Assembly: GCA_964387955.1 (NCBI GenBank)
Contig: CAYLXX010000002.1
Span: 1 to 55,856 of the forward strand
DNA: 55,856 bases
From: CAYLXX01 sp964387955
Lineage (GTDB): Bacteria; Patescibacteriota; Microgenomatia; UBA1406; GWC2-37-13
Direction of reading: 5' to 3'
Shown: positions 8,077 to 16,138 of the stretch, piece after piece
Position numbering within the stretch: position 1 is the stretch's first letter
Layout: every line of letters starts with the position of its first letter
The notes under the pieces: generated by a model
Database searches by the model: none
Told to the model about the DNA's origin: nothing
What the model saw: only the letters and a program-made list of their open reading frames with translations
Made by a program: the position numbers and the translations under genes

Positions 8077-8085
8077 ATTATAGCA
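8077..8085 (-). promoter_or_regulatory. extended -10 promoter of the double ATP-grasp gene
   Basis: TGC-TATAAT on the minus strand, 34 nt before the ATG at 8042 and directly downstream of the terminator of the preceding micro-gene. Its position rules out the TTG at 8108 as start. Confidence 0.75.
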
Positions 8086-8086
8086 T

Positions 8087-8130
8087 AAAAAAACCCGTAC
8101 TTTTTCAAGTGAATTTAGAAAAAGTACGGG
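8087..8130 (-). terminator. intrinsic terminator of the 21-aa peptide gene
   Basis: A perfect 13-bp stem (8094-8106 with 8118-8130) encloses an 11-nt loop and is followed on the minus strand by seven T (8093-8087). It lies 20 nt after the stop of the basic peptide gene. The outer stem is GC-rich (CCCG/CGGG) and the inner part is A/T. Confidence 0.88.
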
Positions 8131-8150
8131 GCAAGTTTTTAACGCTAAAA

Positions 8151-8216
8151 TTATCTACGACGTCGTGTTGTTCTCTTTTTTGTCGTCTTTCTAGCTGTCT
8201 TTCTTTTCTTAGCCAT
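8151..8216 (-). CDS. 21-residue Lys/Arg/Thr-rich basic peptide
   Basis: A 22-codon gene reading MAKKRKTARK then TTKKRTTRRRR then TAA. Fourteen of the 21 residues are Lys or Arg, and five are Thr. A textbook SD, GGAGGTGAG, lies 5-6 nt before the ATG, and a strong terminator follows 20 nt after the stop, so this is an isolated monocistronic unit built for high expression. The composition suggests RNA or DNA binding. It could be a very small ribosomal or nucleoid peptide, comparable in size and charge (not sequence) to bTHX or the tails of H1-like proteins. I cannot name the family. Most leaderless genes around it lack an SD, which makes it stand out. Confidence 0.72.
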   Translation of the reverse strand: MAKKRKTARKTTKKRTTRRRR

Positions 8217-8455
8217 AAAACTCACCTCCTCTCACATAATTTAGGGTTACTAAATTCAATTTTGGTTTATCTTTGATTTTTTGGGTGGAAGAATAGCAGT
8301 CTTTAATAAAAAGAGTTTTTTTTGAGTTAAAGTGTTTTGACAGAATTTCATCTGGTCCTGTCGCATCCATTTTGTGCTTCATGGAAGTATAATTTCATTA
8401 AGGATGATTTATTATTATTTGTCAATAGGCAAATGCAAAAAAGTTAGTCGCCATC

Positions 8456-8464
8456 TGATATAAT
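8456..8464 (+). promoter_or_regulatory. extended -10 of the PepF-like gene, leaderless
   Basis: TGA-TATAAT followed by 6 nt and the ATG at 8471, with no SD. The 254-nt spacer back to the micro-gene also holds a second TATAAT (8387-8392) but no further gene that I can see. Confidence 0.75.
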
Positions 8465-8470
8465 TTATAT

Positions 8471-10279
8471 ATGGACCAATCAAAAAAACTACCAACAAAA
8501 TGGAATTTAACACCACTTTTTTTACGCGATAATGATCCACACATGCCAAAAAAAAGGCAAACCGTTTATAAAAAGAGTTATGACTTCATCAATAAATGGA
8601 AAAAAAAGACAGATTACTTAACAAATATTCATGTTTTAAAAACTGCACTTGATGAGTTTGAGGAATGGATGAAGGTGTACGCTTATGGTGGAGACGAAAT
8701 GTATTATTTTGATTTGCGTACTGCACAAGACGAAAATGATTCCCAACTTAAAGCTGCATACTCAAAAATCGAGGAGTTTACTCTAAAAATCCAAAATGAT
8801 ATCCAATTTTTTACTCTAAACATTTCCAAAATCCCTACCGATTTTCAAAAAAAAATTCTTTCGTCACGCGAACTAGCACCATATCACCACTTCCTGCAAC
8901 GATTATTTGAAGAATCTCGCTACATTCTGTCTGAAAAAGAAGAAAAAATTCTCAATCTTAAATCGATTCCCTCATATGGCAATTGGGTCAAACTCACTTC
9001 AAGTTTTTTATCAAAAACTCAAAAAGATATTGTTGACGAGCATGGTAAAAAAAAGACCAAAAGTTTTACCGAAATATTGGGAGCACTCGAAAGCAGATCC
9101 AAAAGAGAACGAGATAGCGCAGGTACAGCAATGCACTCGATTCTTGCCGAGCATGCAGAAATTGCAGAAGCCGAGATTAATTCAGTATTGATGAATAAAA
9201 AAATTGACGATGAATTACGAGGATTCATGAGGCCCGACGCGTCAAGACATTTGGGCGATGACGTTGAATCAGATGTGGTCGATGTGGTAGTTGATGCAGT
9301 TTCCAAACGTTTTGATATTTCTTCTCGTTACTATCACCTGAAGGCTAATATTCTTGGACTGAAGAAGCTCAAATATCACGAACGCAATATTCCAATTGGA
9401 GATGTTGAAAAAGTCTATACGTATGACAAGTCTGTGGCACTTGTTGCTAAAGTGTTTACCAAACTCGACTCAGAATTTGCTCAGATTTTTAACACATTCG
9501 TCAATAAAGGTCATGTCGATGTCTATCCAGCCCAGGGAAAACGCAGTGGGGCATTTTGCGCGCATTATCTTTTATCCCAGCCTACCTACATACTCTTAAA
9601 CCACACCGATAAACTGACCGATGTACTAACAATCGCCCATGAAGCCGGACACGGCATCAACAACGAGCTCACCCGCACTACGCAAAATGCCCTCAATTTT
9701 GGCACACCTACCTCAACTGCCGAAGTCGCCAGTACTTTTATGGAAGATTTCGTACTCGATGAACTTCTCAAAGAAGCTAGCGACGAAACACGTTTGTCTA
9801 TACTTATGAAAAAATTAAGCGATGACGTCTCGTCGATTTTTAGACAAATAGCAGCTTATGAATTCGAGCAAGAACTCCATGCAGAATTTCGGCTTAAAGG
9901 ATACCTTTCCAAAGAAGAAATAGGCAAAATATTCCAGAAACATATGGCAGATTATATGGGATCAGCGATAGAACAGTCGCCAGGATCTGAAAACTGGTGG
10001 GTATACTGGAACCATATCCGTTATTTTTTTTATGTATATTCATATGCGTCAGGACTTCTCATTTCCAAATCACTCCAGCATAAGGTACGAAGGGACAGTG
10101 AATTTATTAAACAAGTTAAAATGTTTCTCTCTGCCGGCAAATCCGAGTCTCCCAAAGTAATTTTCAAAAACTTAGGCGTCGACATCTCCAAACGCTCATT
10201 TTGGGATGCCGGACTTGACGAAGTCGATATGCTACTTACTCAAACCGAAAACTTGGCAAAGTCTCTCAAAAAGATATAG
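8471..10279 (+). CDS. pepF: M3-family oligoendopeptidase (PepF-like)
   Basis: A 602-aa zinc metallopeptidase, the normal length for oligoendopeptidase F, expected to cut short peptides in the cytoplasm. The zinc site is plain: T-I-A-H-E-A-G-H-G-I (HExxH, near residue 390) and a downstream Glu in S-T-A-E-V-A-S-T-F-M-E-D. The N-terminal half carries the helical M3 lid, and the C-terminal region has the usual aromatic Y-x-Y-A-S-G segment. No signal peptide is present. The mRNA is predicted to be leaderless. The Clp-like gene follows after 9 nt and may be co-transcribed, which would put a peptidase beside an unfoldase. Confidence 0.9.
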   Translation: MDQSKKLPTKWNLTPLFLRDNDPHMPKKRQTVYKKSYDFINKWKKKTDYLTNIHVLKTALDEFEEWMKVYAYGGDEMYYFDLRTAQDENDSQLKAAYSKIEEFTLKIQNDIQFFTLNISKIPTDFQKKILSSRELAPYHHFLQRLFEESRYILSEKEEKILNLKSIPSYGNWVKLTSSFLSKTQKDIVDEHGKKKTKSFTEILGALESRSKRERDSAGTAMHSILAEHAEIAEAEINSVLMNKKIDDELRGFMRPDASRHLGDDVESDVVDVVVDAVSKRFDISSRYYHLKANILGLKKLKYHERNIPIGDVEKVYTYDKSVALVAKVFTKLDSEFAQIFNTFVNKGHVDVYPAQGKRSGAFCAHYLLSQPTYILLNHTDKLTDVLTIAHEAGHGINNELTRTTQNALNFGTPTSTAEVASTFMEDFVLDELLKEASDETRLSILMKKLSDDVSSIFRQIAAYEFEQELHAEFRLKGYLSKEEIGKIFQKHMADYMGSAIEQSPGSENWWVYWNHIRYFFYVYSYASGLLISKSLQHKVRRDSEFIKQVKMFLSAGKSESPKVIFKNLGVDISKRSFWDAGLDEVDMLLTQTENLAKSLKKI

Positions 10280-10288
10280 AATGATTTC

Positions 10289-12499
10289 ATGGTTCAGAAT
10301 TTCTTTTCGGCGATTTTTAACGTCTTCATTTTTTTGCCTTATTTTTTTTCAGTTCCAACACTCCTTAAAACCTTATTTTCTCCGTGGAAAAATTTGACTG
10401 CTCGCCCGACCAACAAAGCTAGACCATTGTCTACCCGCCTGAATGACTGGAGTTTTAATCTTATCTCTCGCGGCATGGGCTGTATCATGCGTCTCACGCT
10501 CATATTTTTTTATATGTTCGTGCAGGCTATATATATATTACTATTGCCAATTATTATCGTAGTTTTTTTTATAACATGGCCGATTACCTCCAGTTTGAGT
10601 CGACTTGGACAAAGCGAAGAAGAGAAAAAAGCTTCATTGAAAAAACAATTTATCACCCAACATATACTCAGACACGAAAATATGATTCCAGGTGAAGCGT
10701 GGTTTGAAAGTTGGTACCAAGAAAATATTAATAAAAACCAGTGGTGGGAGCTAAAAAGCTTATTTGCTTTACCGCCGCTTGCGCGTGATTGGGCGGCTGG
10801 TTATACACCAACCCTAGATGAATATACCGAAGAATTAACCGCCTCCAATTATCAAGGCACCCGTACCCATTTAGTAGGTAGACAGAAAGAAATTGATCAA
10901 ATCGAGAGAGTTCTATCCAAATCAGCCGAAGCCAATATTGTTCTCTGCGGCGATGAGGGAGTTGGTAAACATACGATTATCGATGCACTAGCCAGAAAAG
11001 TCTATGAAGGCCAAGTCAATGTACTTCTTATGTACAAAAGAGTACTTAAACTCAATCTGGAAAAAATTCTGACTCAAGATACCGATCCCAAGCGCAGAGA
11101 AGAACTACTCAATGAACTTTTCGACGAAGCGCTCCAAGCACAAAACGTGATTTTAATCATTGAAGAAATCGATAGATATGTTACATCAGGTGAAGGCCGC
11201 ATCGATCTCTCATCTTCGATTGAAAAATATGCCAAAGCTGCCAATTTGCATTTTATTGGAGTTACTACTCCTTACTCATATGAGCAATACATGGCTCAAA
11301 ACCCCATTATTCAGAGATTATTTACCAAAGTCGATGTCTACGAAATCTCCAAGGAAGAAGCCTATACCATACTTCTTGATGCAGCTATTTTTTTTGAGAA
11401 GCGGCGCCATGGATTAATAATTCCGTATGAAACCGTCGTTGAAGCCATCGAAAAGAGTGAACATTTTATCACCAATATCCCGTTTCCCGAGAAAACACTC
11501 CAACTTCTGGATGAAGCGTGTGTAGTAGTTGGCGAACAAAAAAAGACTCAAGTCTTACCCGAGCATATTGACCAAGTTTTACATGAAAAAACTCATATTC
11601 CCATGACTCTTTCGACTGATTTTAAAGTTAAACTTCTTAAATTGGAAACAAGTTTGCGACAAGATATTGTCCAGCAAGAAGACGCCATCGATCAGGTGGC
11701 TTCTGGGTTGAGACGGGCATTTCTTCTCATGGGTAAGCGTAAAAAACCTTTAGCCAGCTTCTTGTTTTTGGGCCCAACTGGAGTGGGTAAAACCGAGACT
11801 GCCAAAGCAATCGCCCGTACTCTTTTTGATTCCGACGACACTCTCGTCAGGTTTGATATGTCGCTCTTCCAAACCAAAGAAGATATTGCCAAACTCATAG
11901 GCTCTCAGGTTACCAAAACGCCTGGACTTTTGACTGCTTCGTTGCGTGAACATCCGTATGGGGTATTATTGCTTGATGAACTTGAAAAGGCCGATAAAAA
12001 TCTTATCAATATTTTTTTAACCATATTGGATGAAGGGTATTATACCGACGGCTACGGGAAACGAGTCGATTGCAAAAACTTAGTGATCATCGCCACAAGT
12101 AACGCTGGTGTACATCTCATGTACGAGATGCAAAAAAAACCTGGTGGACAAACACCTTCGCAAGATCAAATAGTAGATTTTCTTATCAGCAAACAAGTAT
12201 ATTCTCCAGAGTTTCTCAATCGCTTCGACGGCATAATTGTCTATTCATCGCTTGATCAAAGTTCGTCGTTGACAATTGCTCGCTCGATGCTTAACCAAGT
12301 ACTAGATCAGGTATATTCTATGTATAAAGTCAAGGTACAAGTGTCGGATCAAACACTTAAGCAAATCGTCGATCAGAATTACAATCCAACATTTGGGGCG
12401 CGTAATCTGGAGAGAGCGCTGCGCACATACCTTGAAGATACTATTGCCAAACAAATTCTTTCGAATCAAGCCAAAGAAGGGGATACGATTACCTTATAG
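10289..12499 (+). CDS. membrane-anchored ClpC-like double-AAA+ ATPase
   Basis: A 736-aa protein. One hydrophobic segment lies at about residues 5-30 and a long one at about 65-100; a linker then leads to two AAA+ domains. D1 (about 190-420) is degenerate: Walker A reads G-D-E-G-V-G-K-H, lacking the Ser/Thr after Lys, and Walker B reads L-I-I-E-E-I-D. D2 (about 450-736) is intact: G-P-T-G-V-G-K-T, L-L-L-D-E-L-E-K, sensor A-T-S-N-A-G, arginine finger F-L-N-R-F-D, and the C-terminal F-G-A-R-N-L-E-R-A-L helix typical of Clp/Hsp100. I see no ClpP-docking [LIV]GF loop before the sensor region. It is probably a membrane-bound unfoldase powered by D2; the partner protease is unknown. Confidence 0.85.
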   Translation: MVQNFFSAIFNVFIFLPYFFSVPTLLKTLFSPWKNLTARPTNKARPLSTRLNDWSFNLISRGMGCIMRLTLIFFYMFVQAIYILLLPIIIVVFFITWPITSSLSRLGQSEEEKKASLKKQFITQHILRHENMIPGEAWFESWYQENINKNQWWELKSLFALPPLARDWAAGYTPTLDEYTEELTASNYQGTRTHLVGRQKEIDQIERVLSKSAEANIVLCGDEGVGKHTIIDALARKVYEGQVNVLLMYKRVLKLNLEKILTQDTDPKRREELLNELFDEALQAQNVILIIEEIDRYVTSGEGRIDLSSSIEKYAKAANLHFIGVTTPYSYEQYMAQNPIIQRLFTKVDVYEISKEEAYTILLDAAIFFEKRRHGLIIPYETVVEAIEKSEHFITNIPFPEKTLQLLDEACVVVGEQKKTQVLPEHIDQVLHEKTHIPMTLSTDFKVKLLKLETSLRQDIVQQEDAIDQVASGLRRAFLLMGKRKKPLASFLFLGPTGVGKTETAKAIARTLFDSDDTLVRFDMSLFQTKEDIAKLIGSQVTKTPGLLTASLREHPYGVLLLDELEKADKNLINIFLTILDEGYYTDGYGKRVDCKNLVIIATSNAGVHLMYEMQKKPGGQTPSQDQIVDFLISKQVYSPEFLNRFDGIIVYSSLDQSSSLTIARSMLNQVLDQVYSMYKVKVQVSDQTLKQIVDQNYNPTFGARNLERALRTYLEDTIAKQILSNQAKEGDTITL

Positions 12500-12500
12500 G

Positions 12501-12914
12501 TTACTCCCAGTTGCAGCGGATCTGTAAAGTATCACCAATTTGCAGAGGTTTATCGGCATTCAACTGCTGGTTATATATGTAGTATGTGCCGTTGCCACAG
12601 ACTTTTTGAGTTGCGGTGAAGTAACTATCTCCATCCTGAATAGTGTATGACCTAATAACGGGCTGTGTTTGTGTTGGAGTAAGGTGTATAGATGCAGGTG
12701 CAGATATGTGTTTGATGGATGAAGGAGTCGGTGTAACTTTGACGATCATTATTCTGTATGAGGTAGAAGATGCAATCAGTTGAGGAAGAGACAATTTACT
12801 CAAAAGTGCAAGTATCACGACAACTGTCGCCATACCAATCCACAACTCTCCTCTTTTGAAGTAATTGGAAATTATGCTTTTTTGGTTTTTTTTGACTGGT
12901 TTGCGACGTTTCAT
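12501..12914 (-). CDS. single-pass membrane protein with C-terminal LysM-like domain
   Basis: A 137-aa protein: a basic N-terminus (M-K-R-R-K-P-V-K-K), one membrane segment at about residues 28-48, a Pro/Thr/Ser-rich spacer, then a LysM-like module (Y-T-I-Q-D-G-D-S-Y ... N-A-D-K-P-L-Q-I-G-D-T-L-Q-I). LysM binds N-acetylglucosamine polymers, so it probably sits outside the membrane on cell-wall glycan. Two Cys flank the module and may pair. I chose the ATG at 12914 because the upstream in-frame ATG (12971) lies inside a TGGTACAAT promoter element. The 3' end faces the Clp-like gene with a 1-nt gap. Confidence 0.75.
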   Translation of the reverse strand: MKRRKPVKKNQKSIISNYFKRGELWIGMATVVVILALLSKLSLPQLIASSTSYRIMIVKVTPTPSSIKHISAPASIHLTPTQTQPVIRSYTIQDGDSYFTATQKVCGNGTYYIYNQQLNADKPLQIGDTLQIRCNWE

Positions 12915-12961
12915 AATCTTTTTTAAAATACTATATTGGCAGTTTTTATAATATGACGGGA

Positions 12962-12970
12962 ATTGTACCA
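12962..12970 (-). promoter_or_regulatory. extended -10 promoter of the LysM gene
   Basis: TGG-TACAAT on the minus strand overlaps the upstream ATG at 12971. Transcription would begin near 12955, leaving a roughly 40-nt leader to the ATG at 12914. Confidence 0.55.
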
Positions 12971-13010
12971 TACTATAAGCTAATTTTCAAGCTACATCCC
13001 GCGTGGGAAT

Positions 13011-13039
13011 TTGACAAACAATATCTGGAATGTTATGCT
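13011..13039 (+). promoter_or_regulatory. promoter of the Ig-like protein/galU operon
   Basis: TTGACA (13011-13016), a 17-nt spacer, then TATGCT (13034-13039) with an extended TGT. Predicted start near 13046, giving an 8-nt leader before the ATG at 13054. Confidence 0.75.
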
Positions 13040-13053
13040 TAAGTTGAATTAAC

Positions 13054-13461
13054 ATGGACAAGAAGTTTGTGAGTCTTTTTTCACTTTTTTTTCTGACCTT
13101 TACTTTTTTCTCCATACTTGTCTTGGCCCGCGATCCTTTGCGACGGATTACTGAGGCGCAAGAGGATCGCTCCCCGTCACCAAGCTCATCAGTTTTGCTT
13201 ATTTGGCCACTCACAGTCACAGTCGGCACTCCTAGTACAATCACGGCCTTTGTCCGTAGCTTGAGCGGTAAGCCTCTTTCAGATCATAATGTCACGTTTT
13301 CCTCGACTCAAGGCTTAATTCGCCAACGCACCGTAACATCAGATCCAACAGGCAAGGTCGAAACCACTATTACCTGTGATGCTCCCGGCATCGCCGAAAT
13401 AAGCGCAGTGATCGATCAATCTACTACTATCGATCAAAAAATTACACTCGAATGTAAATGA
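13054..13461 (+). CDS. secreted/anchored protein with bacterial Ig-like (Big_1-type) domain
   Basis: A 135-aa protein with an N-terminal hydrophobic signal or anchor (about residues 6-25, ending L-V-L-A-R) and one immunoglobulin-like domain at about 50-134. The domain has the invasin/Big_1 pattern: V-G-T-P-S-T-I-T-A, G-K-P-L-S-D-H-N-V-T-F, then S-D-P-T-G-K-V-E-T-T and a closing A-E-I-S-A-V-I strand. Two Cys in the domain could form a disulfide. Such domains are extracellular structural or adhesive modules. The stop overlaps the galU start (ATGA), so surface protein and sugar-nucleotide synthesis are co-expressed. Confidence 0.75.
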   Translation: MDKKFVSLFSLFFLTFTFFSILVLARDPLRRITEAQEDRSPSPSSSVLLIWPLTVTVGTPSTITAFVRSLSGKPLSDHNVTFSSTQGLIRQRTVTSDPTGKVETTITCDAPGIAEISAVIDQSTTIDQKITLECK

Positions 13462-14345
13462 AAATTACAAAAGCAGTCATACCAGCAGCGGGCTTTGGCA
13501 CACGTTTTTTGCCTCAAACCAAGGCCATGCCCAAAGAGATGCTCCCAATTGTTGATAAACCAGTTATCCAACATGTAGTAGAAGAGGCAGTGAGCGCCGG
13601 CATAGAAGATGTCATTATAGTCACAGGTTGGCACAAGCGCACCATCGAGGACCATTTTGACTATCCTTTTGAGCTGGTGAAGCGTTTACAAGACGCAGGT
13701 AAAGAGAAGGAGCTGGCCGAAGTTAAACGTGTGGCCGATATGGCCAATTTTATCTACATTAGGCAAAAAGGGCCGCAGGGAAACGCTATTCCCATCTGGA
13801 ATGCGCGGCATATTATCGGCAACGAGCCTTTTTTGGTACTTTTTGGAGATGATTTTATTGTGTCTGAGCCTTCACGTACTAAACAATTGCTTGATGCATA
13901 CAATAAACATGGTGCTTCAATTTTATCCTCCATGAGAAGATCCTCTCCTGACGATGCAAAACGCTACGGGTATGTCTCAGGTCAAGAAGTAGAACCCGGC
14001 ACATATAAAGTGTCAGATATTATCGAGAAACCAGGTCCAGACAAAATGCCTTCAGATATGGCGATCATGTCGGGGTATGTTTTTACCCCGGAAATATTCG
14101 ATTGTATCGGAGAAATGGTACAGAGAGACCAAACCGGCACCGGAGGAGAATTTGTGTACACCGATGCTCTCAACCTCCTCAGACAAAAAGGTCAAGATGT
14201 CTATGCAGTTGAAATCAAAAATGGTACCTACTATGACACAGGTAATAAGCTCGAGTACATGAAAACTGTGGTCGAATTTGCACTACGGCACCCCGAAATC
14301 AAAGATCCGTTTACGGACTACTTAAAAACATTGGACTTGAAATAG
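13458..14345 (+). CDS. galU: UTP-glucose-1-phosphate uridylyltransferase
   Basis: A 295-aa nucleotidyltransferase making UDP-glucose from UTP and glucose-1-phosphate for cell-surface glycans. The N-terminal A-V-I-P-A-A-G-F-G-T-R-F-L-P pyrophosphorylase motif is followed by K-A-M-P-K-E-M-L-P-I-V-D-K-P, then F-G-D-D (metal-binding Asp) near residue 133 and I-E-K-P-G near 193. The length matches the GalU family. The ATG overlaps the stop of the Ig-like gene by 4 bp, giving translational coupling. Confidence 0.95.
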   Translation: MKITKAVIPAAGFGTRFLPQTKAMPKEMLPIVDKPVIQHVVEEAVSAGIEDVIIVTGWHKRTIEDHFDYPFELVKRLQDAGKEKELAEVKRVADMANFIYIRQKGPQGNAIPIWNARHIIGNEPFLVLFGDDFIVSEPSRTKQLLDAYNKHGASILSSMRRSSPDDAKRYGYVSGQEVEPGTYKVSDIIEKPGPDKMPSDMAIMSGYVFTPEIFDCIGEMVQRDQTGTGGEFVYTDALNLLRQKGQDVYAVEIKNGTYYDTGNKLEYMKTVVEFALRHPEIKDPFTDYLKTLDLK

Positions 14346-14356
14346 CAGAGGCTCTC

Positions 14357-14385
14357 TTGCAAATCTAGCCTCAAGCTGATACAAT
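14357..14385 (+). promoter_or_regulatory. promoter of rpsB operon, leaderless
   Basis: TTGCAA (14357-14362), a 17-nt spacer and TGA-TACAAT (14380-14385), then 7 nt to the ATG at 14393. No SD is present, so the transcript should begin at or next to the start codon. Confidence 0.82.
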
Positions 14386-14392
14386 TTCATCT

Positions 14393-15094
14393 ATGACTGA
14401 TACAAAACAAACGGATTCTGACGTCCAAAAATTGTTTGAGCTTGGCGCTCACCTTGGACATAAAAAAAACAGACTGTACCCTAAATCTCGCAAATATATT
14501 TACAAAATCATCAATGGCGTCTCGATTATTGACCTGTCACAAACTATAACGCAGCTTGAAGAAGCTAAAAAAGCCATGACTCAATATGCTTTAGAAGGTA
14601 AAACTGTGCTTGTTGTAGCTACCAAAAAAGTTGCTAGCCAATTTGTGCAAGATTTTGCTCAGACCAACAATCTCTCTTCCATCACCAACAAATGGCTCCC
14701 TGGTCTTCTAACCAACTTCGATACCATCATCAAAAATGTCAAAAAACTCAAAGATCTTAAAGAACAAAAAACTCAAGGCGAGTGGACTAAATTCGTTAAA
14801 CACGAGCAGGTTCAGCTGGAAAAGCAACTCACTAAACTCGAAAAATTTTATGGCGGACTCGAGGCACTCGATAAAAGACCTGATGTTTTGTTTATCGTCG
14901 ATATCAAAAAAGAGAAAAATGCCGTTAAAGAAGCGATTGGATACCATATTCCAGTCGTTGCGCTTGTGGATACAAATTCCAATCCAGATCAGGTTGATTT
15001 CCCAATTGTCGCCAACGACGATGCAGCTATTGTGGTTGAGCACATAGTCCGAGAGGTTCTTGAGTCCTACTCAAAACACAAGAAATCTGCCTGA
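14393..15094 (+). CDS. rpsB: 30S ribosomal protein S2
   Basis: A 233-aa uS2. Recognisable blocks are L-G-A-H-L-G-H-K-K (family G.H.GH), the K-Y-I-Y-K-I-I-N-G-V-S-I-I-D-L block, N-K-W-L-P-G-L-L-T-N-F (family rWlGGtLTN), and D-V-L-F-I-V-D-I-K-K-E near 163. The gene heads the canonical rpsB-tsf-frr cluster. It is slightly diverged and lacks long extensions. Its strong promoter places the mRNA start at the ATG. Confidence 0.96.
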   Translation: MTDTKQTDSDVQKLFELGAHLGHKKNRLYPKSRKYIYKIINGVSIIDLSQTITQLEEAKKAMTQYALEGKTVLVVATKKVASQFVQDFAQTNNLSSITNKWLPGLLTNFDTIIKNVKKLKDLKEQKTQGEWTKFVKHEQVQLEKQLTKLEKFYGGLEALDKRPDVLFIVDIKKEKNAVKEAIGYHIPVVALVDTNSNPDQVDFPIVANDDAAIVVEHIVREVLESYSKHKKSA

Positions 15095-15110
15095 TTAACC
15101 ATATCTACCT

Positions 15111-15569
15111 ATGACAGATTTTGATAAATTAAAAAAACTACGAGAAGAAACCGGCGTCTCATTTTCACTGGTAAAAAAAGCACTCGATGAAGCCGGCAAT
15201 GATATTGCCAAAGCCAAGAAAAAACTCACTGAATGGGGAGCTAAAAAAGCTACGGAGAAAGAGGATCGCGCGACTTCGCAGGGAGCAATTTTTAGCTACG
15301 TCCATCACAATAAAAAAATTGCGAGCTTGGTCGAGCTTATGTGTGAAACAGATTTTGTATCTGGCAACGCCGATTTTCAGAAACTAGGTGCCGAAATTGC
15401 CATGCAGGTTGCCTCTGTACCAGCCAAAGACGTCAAAGAGCTTGCCAAGCAAGAATACATTCGAGATCCCAGTCGTACAATTTCAGATCTTATCAAAGAG
15501 GCTGTTTTGAAATTTGGCGAAAATATCAAAATAGCCCGTATCCTTCGCTGGTCACTTGGTGTAGAATAA
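15111..15569 (+). CDS. tsf: elongation factor Ts, short form
   Basis: A 152-aa guanine-nucleotide exchange factor for EF-Tu. The N-terminal UBA-like domain (about 1-45) contains L-R-E-E-T-G-V-S-F and L-D-E-A-G-N-D. The core carries E-L-M-C-E-T-D-F-V, whose T-D-F-V contacts EF-Tu. It ends after about one core subdomain and lacks the second core repeat and coiled-coil of E. coli EF-Ts (283 aa), so it is a compact form shorter even than the Thermus protein. It sits 16 nt after rpsB and 5 nt before frr. Confidence 0.93.
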   Translation: MTDFDKLKKLREETGVSFSLVKKALDEAGNDIAKAKKKLTEWGAKKATEKEDRATSQGAIFSYVHHNKKIASLVELMCETDFVSGNADFQKLGAEIAMQVASVPAKDVKELAKQEYIRDPSRTISDLIKEAVLKFGENIKIARILRWSLGVE

Positions 15570-15574
15570 TACTT

Positions 15575-16135
15575 ATGGATCCAGCAATTACTGATTTCAA
15601 AACGTTTATCGGCAAGGTTACTGAACAGCTTAAAGAAGATCTCAAAATAATGCGCAGCGGTAAAGCAAGTACCGCACTTCTTGAAACTCTTAATGTAGAA
15701 GCTTACAGCGGAACAACCAAGTTGCCGCTTAACTCACTGGCCACACTCACACTTTCGGGACCCACGACAATTGTCATTACACCGTTTGACCCAGCCACAT
15801 CCAAGGACATCGAGAAAGCTCTTCAACAGTCACCGCTTGGTATCAATCCTCAACCGCAGGGAAATCAAATACTGGTTAATTTACCTCCTTTGTCCGAAGA
15901 ACAAAGAGAAAAAATAGTTAAGTTAATTTCTGCTAAAGTCGAGGAAAAAAAAGGCATGATCCGGAACGAGCGCGACAATGCCCGTAAAAAAATAAAACAA
16001 ATGCACGAGCAAAAAACGATCACAGAAGACGATAAATTTCGCATGGAAAAAGAAGTTGACACTCTGACTCAAAAAGCAACCGAAGATCTGCATGCAATAC
16101 GAGACCGTAAAGAACAAGAAATGAGAGATATTTAA
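15575..16135 (+). CDS. frr: ribosome recycling factor
   Basis: A 186-aa protein of normal RRF length that splits post-termination ribosomes with EF-G. It shows the M-R-S-G-K-A-S-T-A-L-L segment at about residues 27-37, the S-P-L-G-I-N-P-Q-P-Q-G-N block, L-P-P-L-S-E-E-Q-R-E-K near 107, and the long C-terminal helix with R-N-E-R-D-N-A-R-K-K. It completes the rpsB-tsf-frr translation cluster, with rseP starting 3 nt downstream. Confidence 0.96.
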   Translation: MDPAITDFKTFIGKVTEQLKEDLKIMRSGKASTALLETLNVEAYSGTTKLPLNSLATLTLSGPTTIVITPFDPATSKDIEKALQQSPLGINPQPQGNQILVNLPPLSEEQREKIVKLISAKVEEKKGMIRNERDNARKKIKQMHEQKTITEDDKFRMEKEVDTLTQKATEDLHAIRDRKEQEMRDI

Positions 16136-16138
16136 CAT

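Noticed and set aside
8043..8108. N-terminal extension of the double ATP-grasp protein to a TTG start at 8108
   Set aside because: The TTG lies in the loop of a terminator hairpin and upstream of the gene's extended -10, so it should not be in the mRNA. The ATG at 8042 fits better.
12915..12971. Upstream ATG of the LysM protein at 12971
   Set aside because: It overlaps the TGGTACAAT promoter element, and the extra residues have no membrane or domain function.
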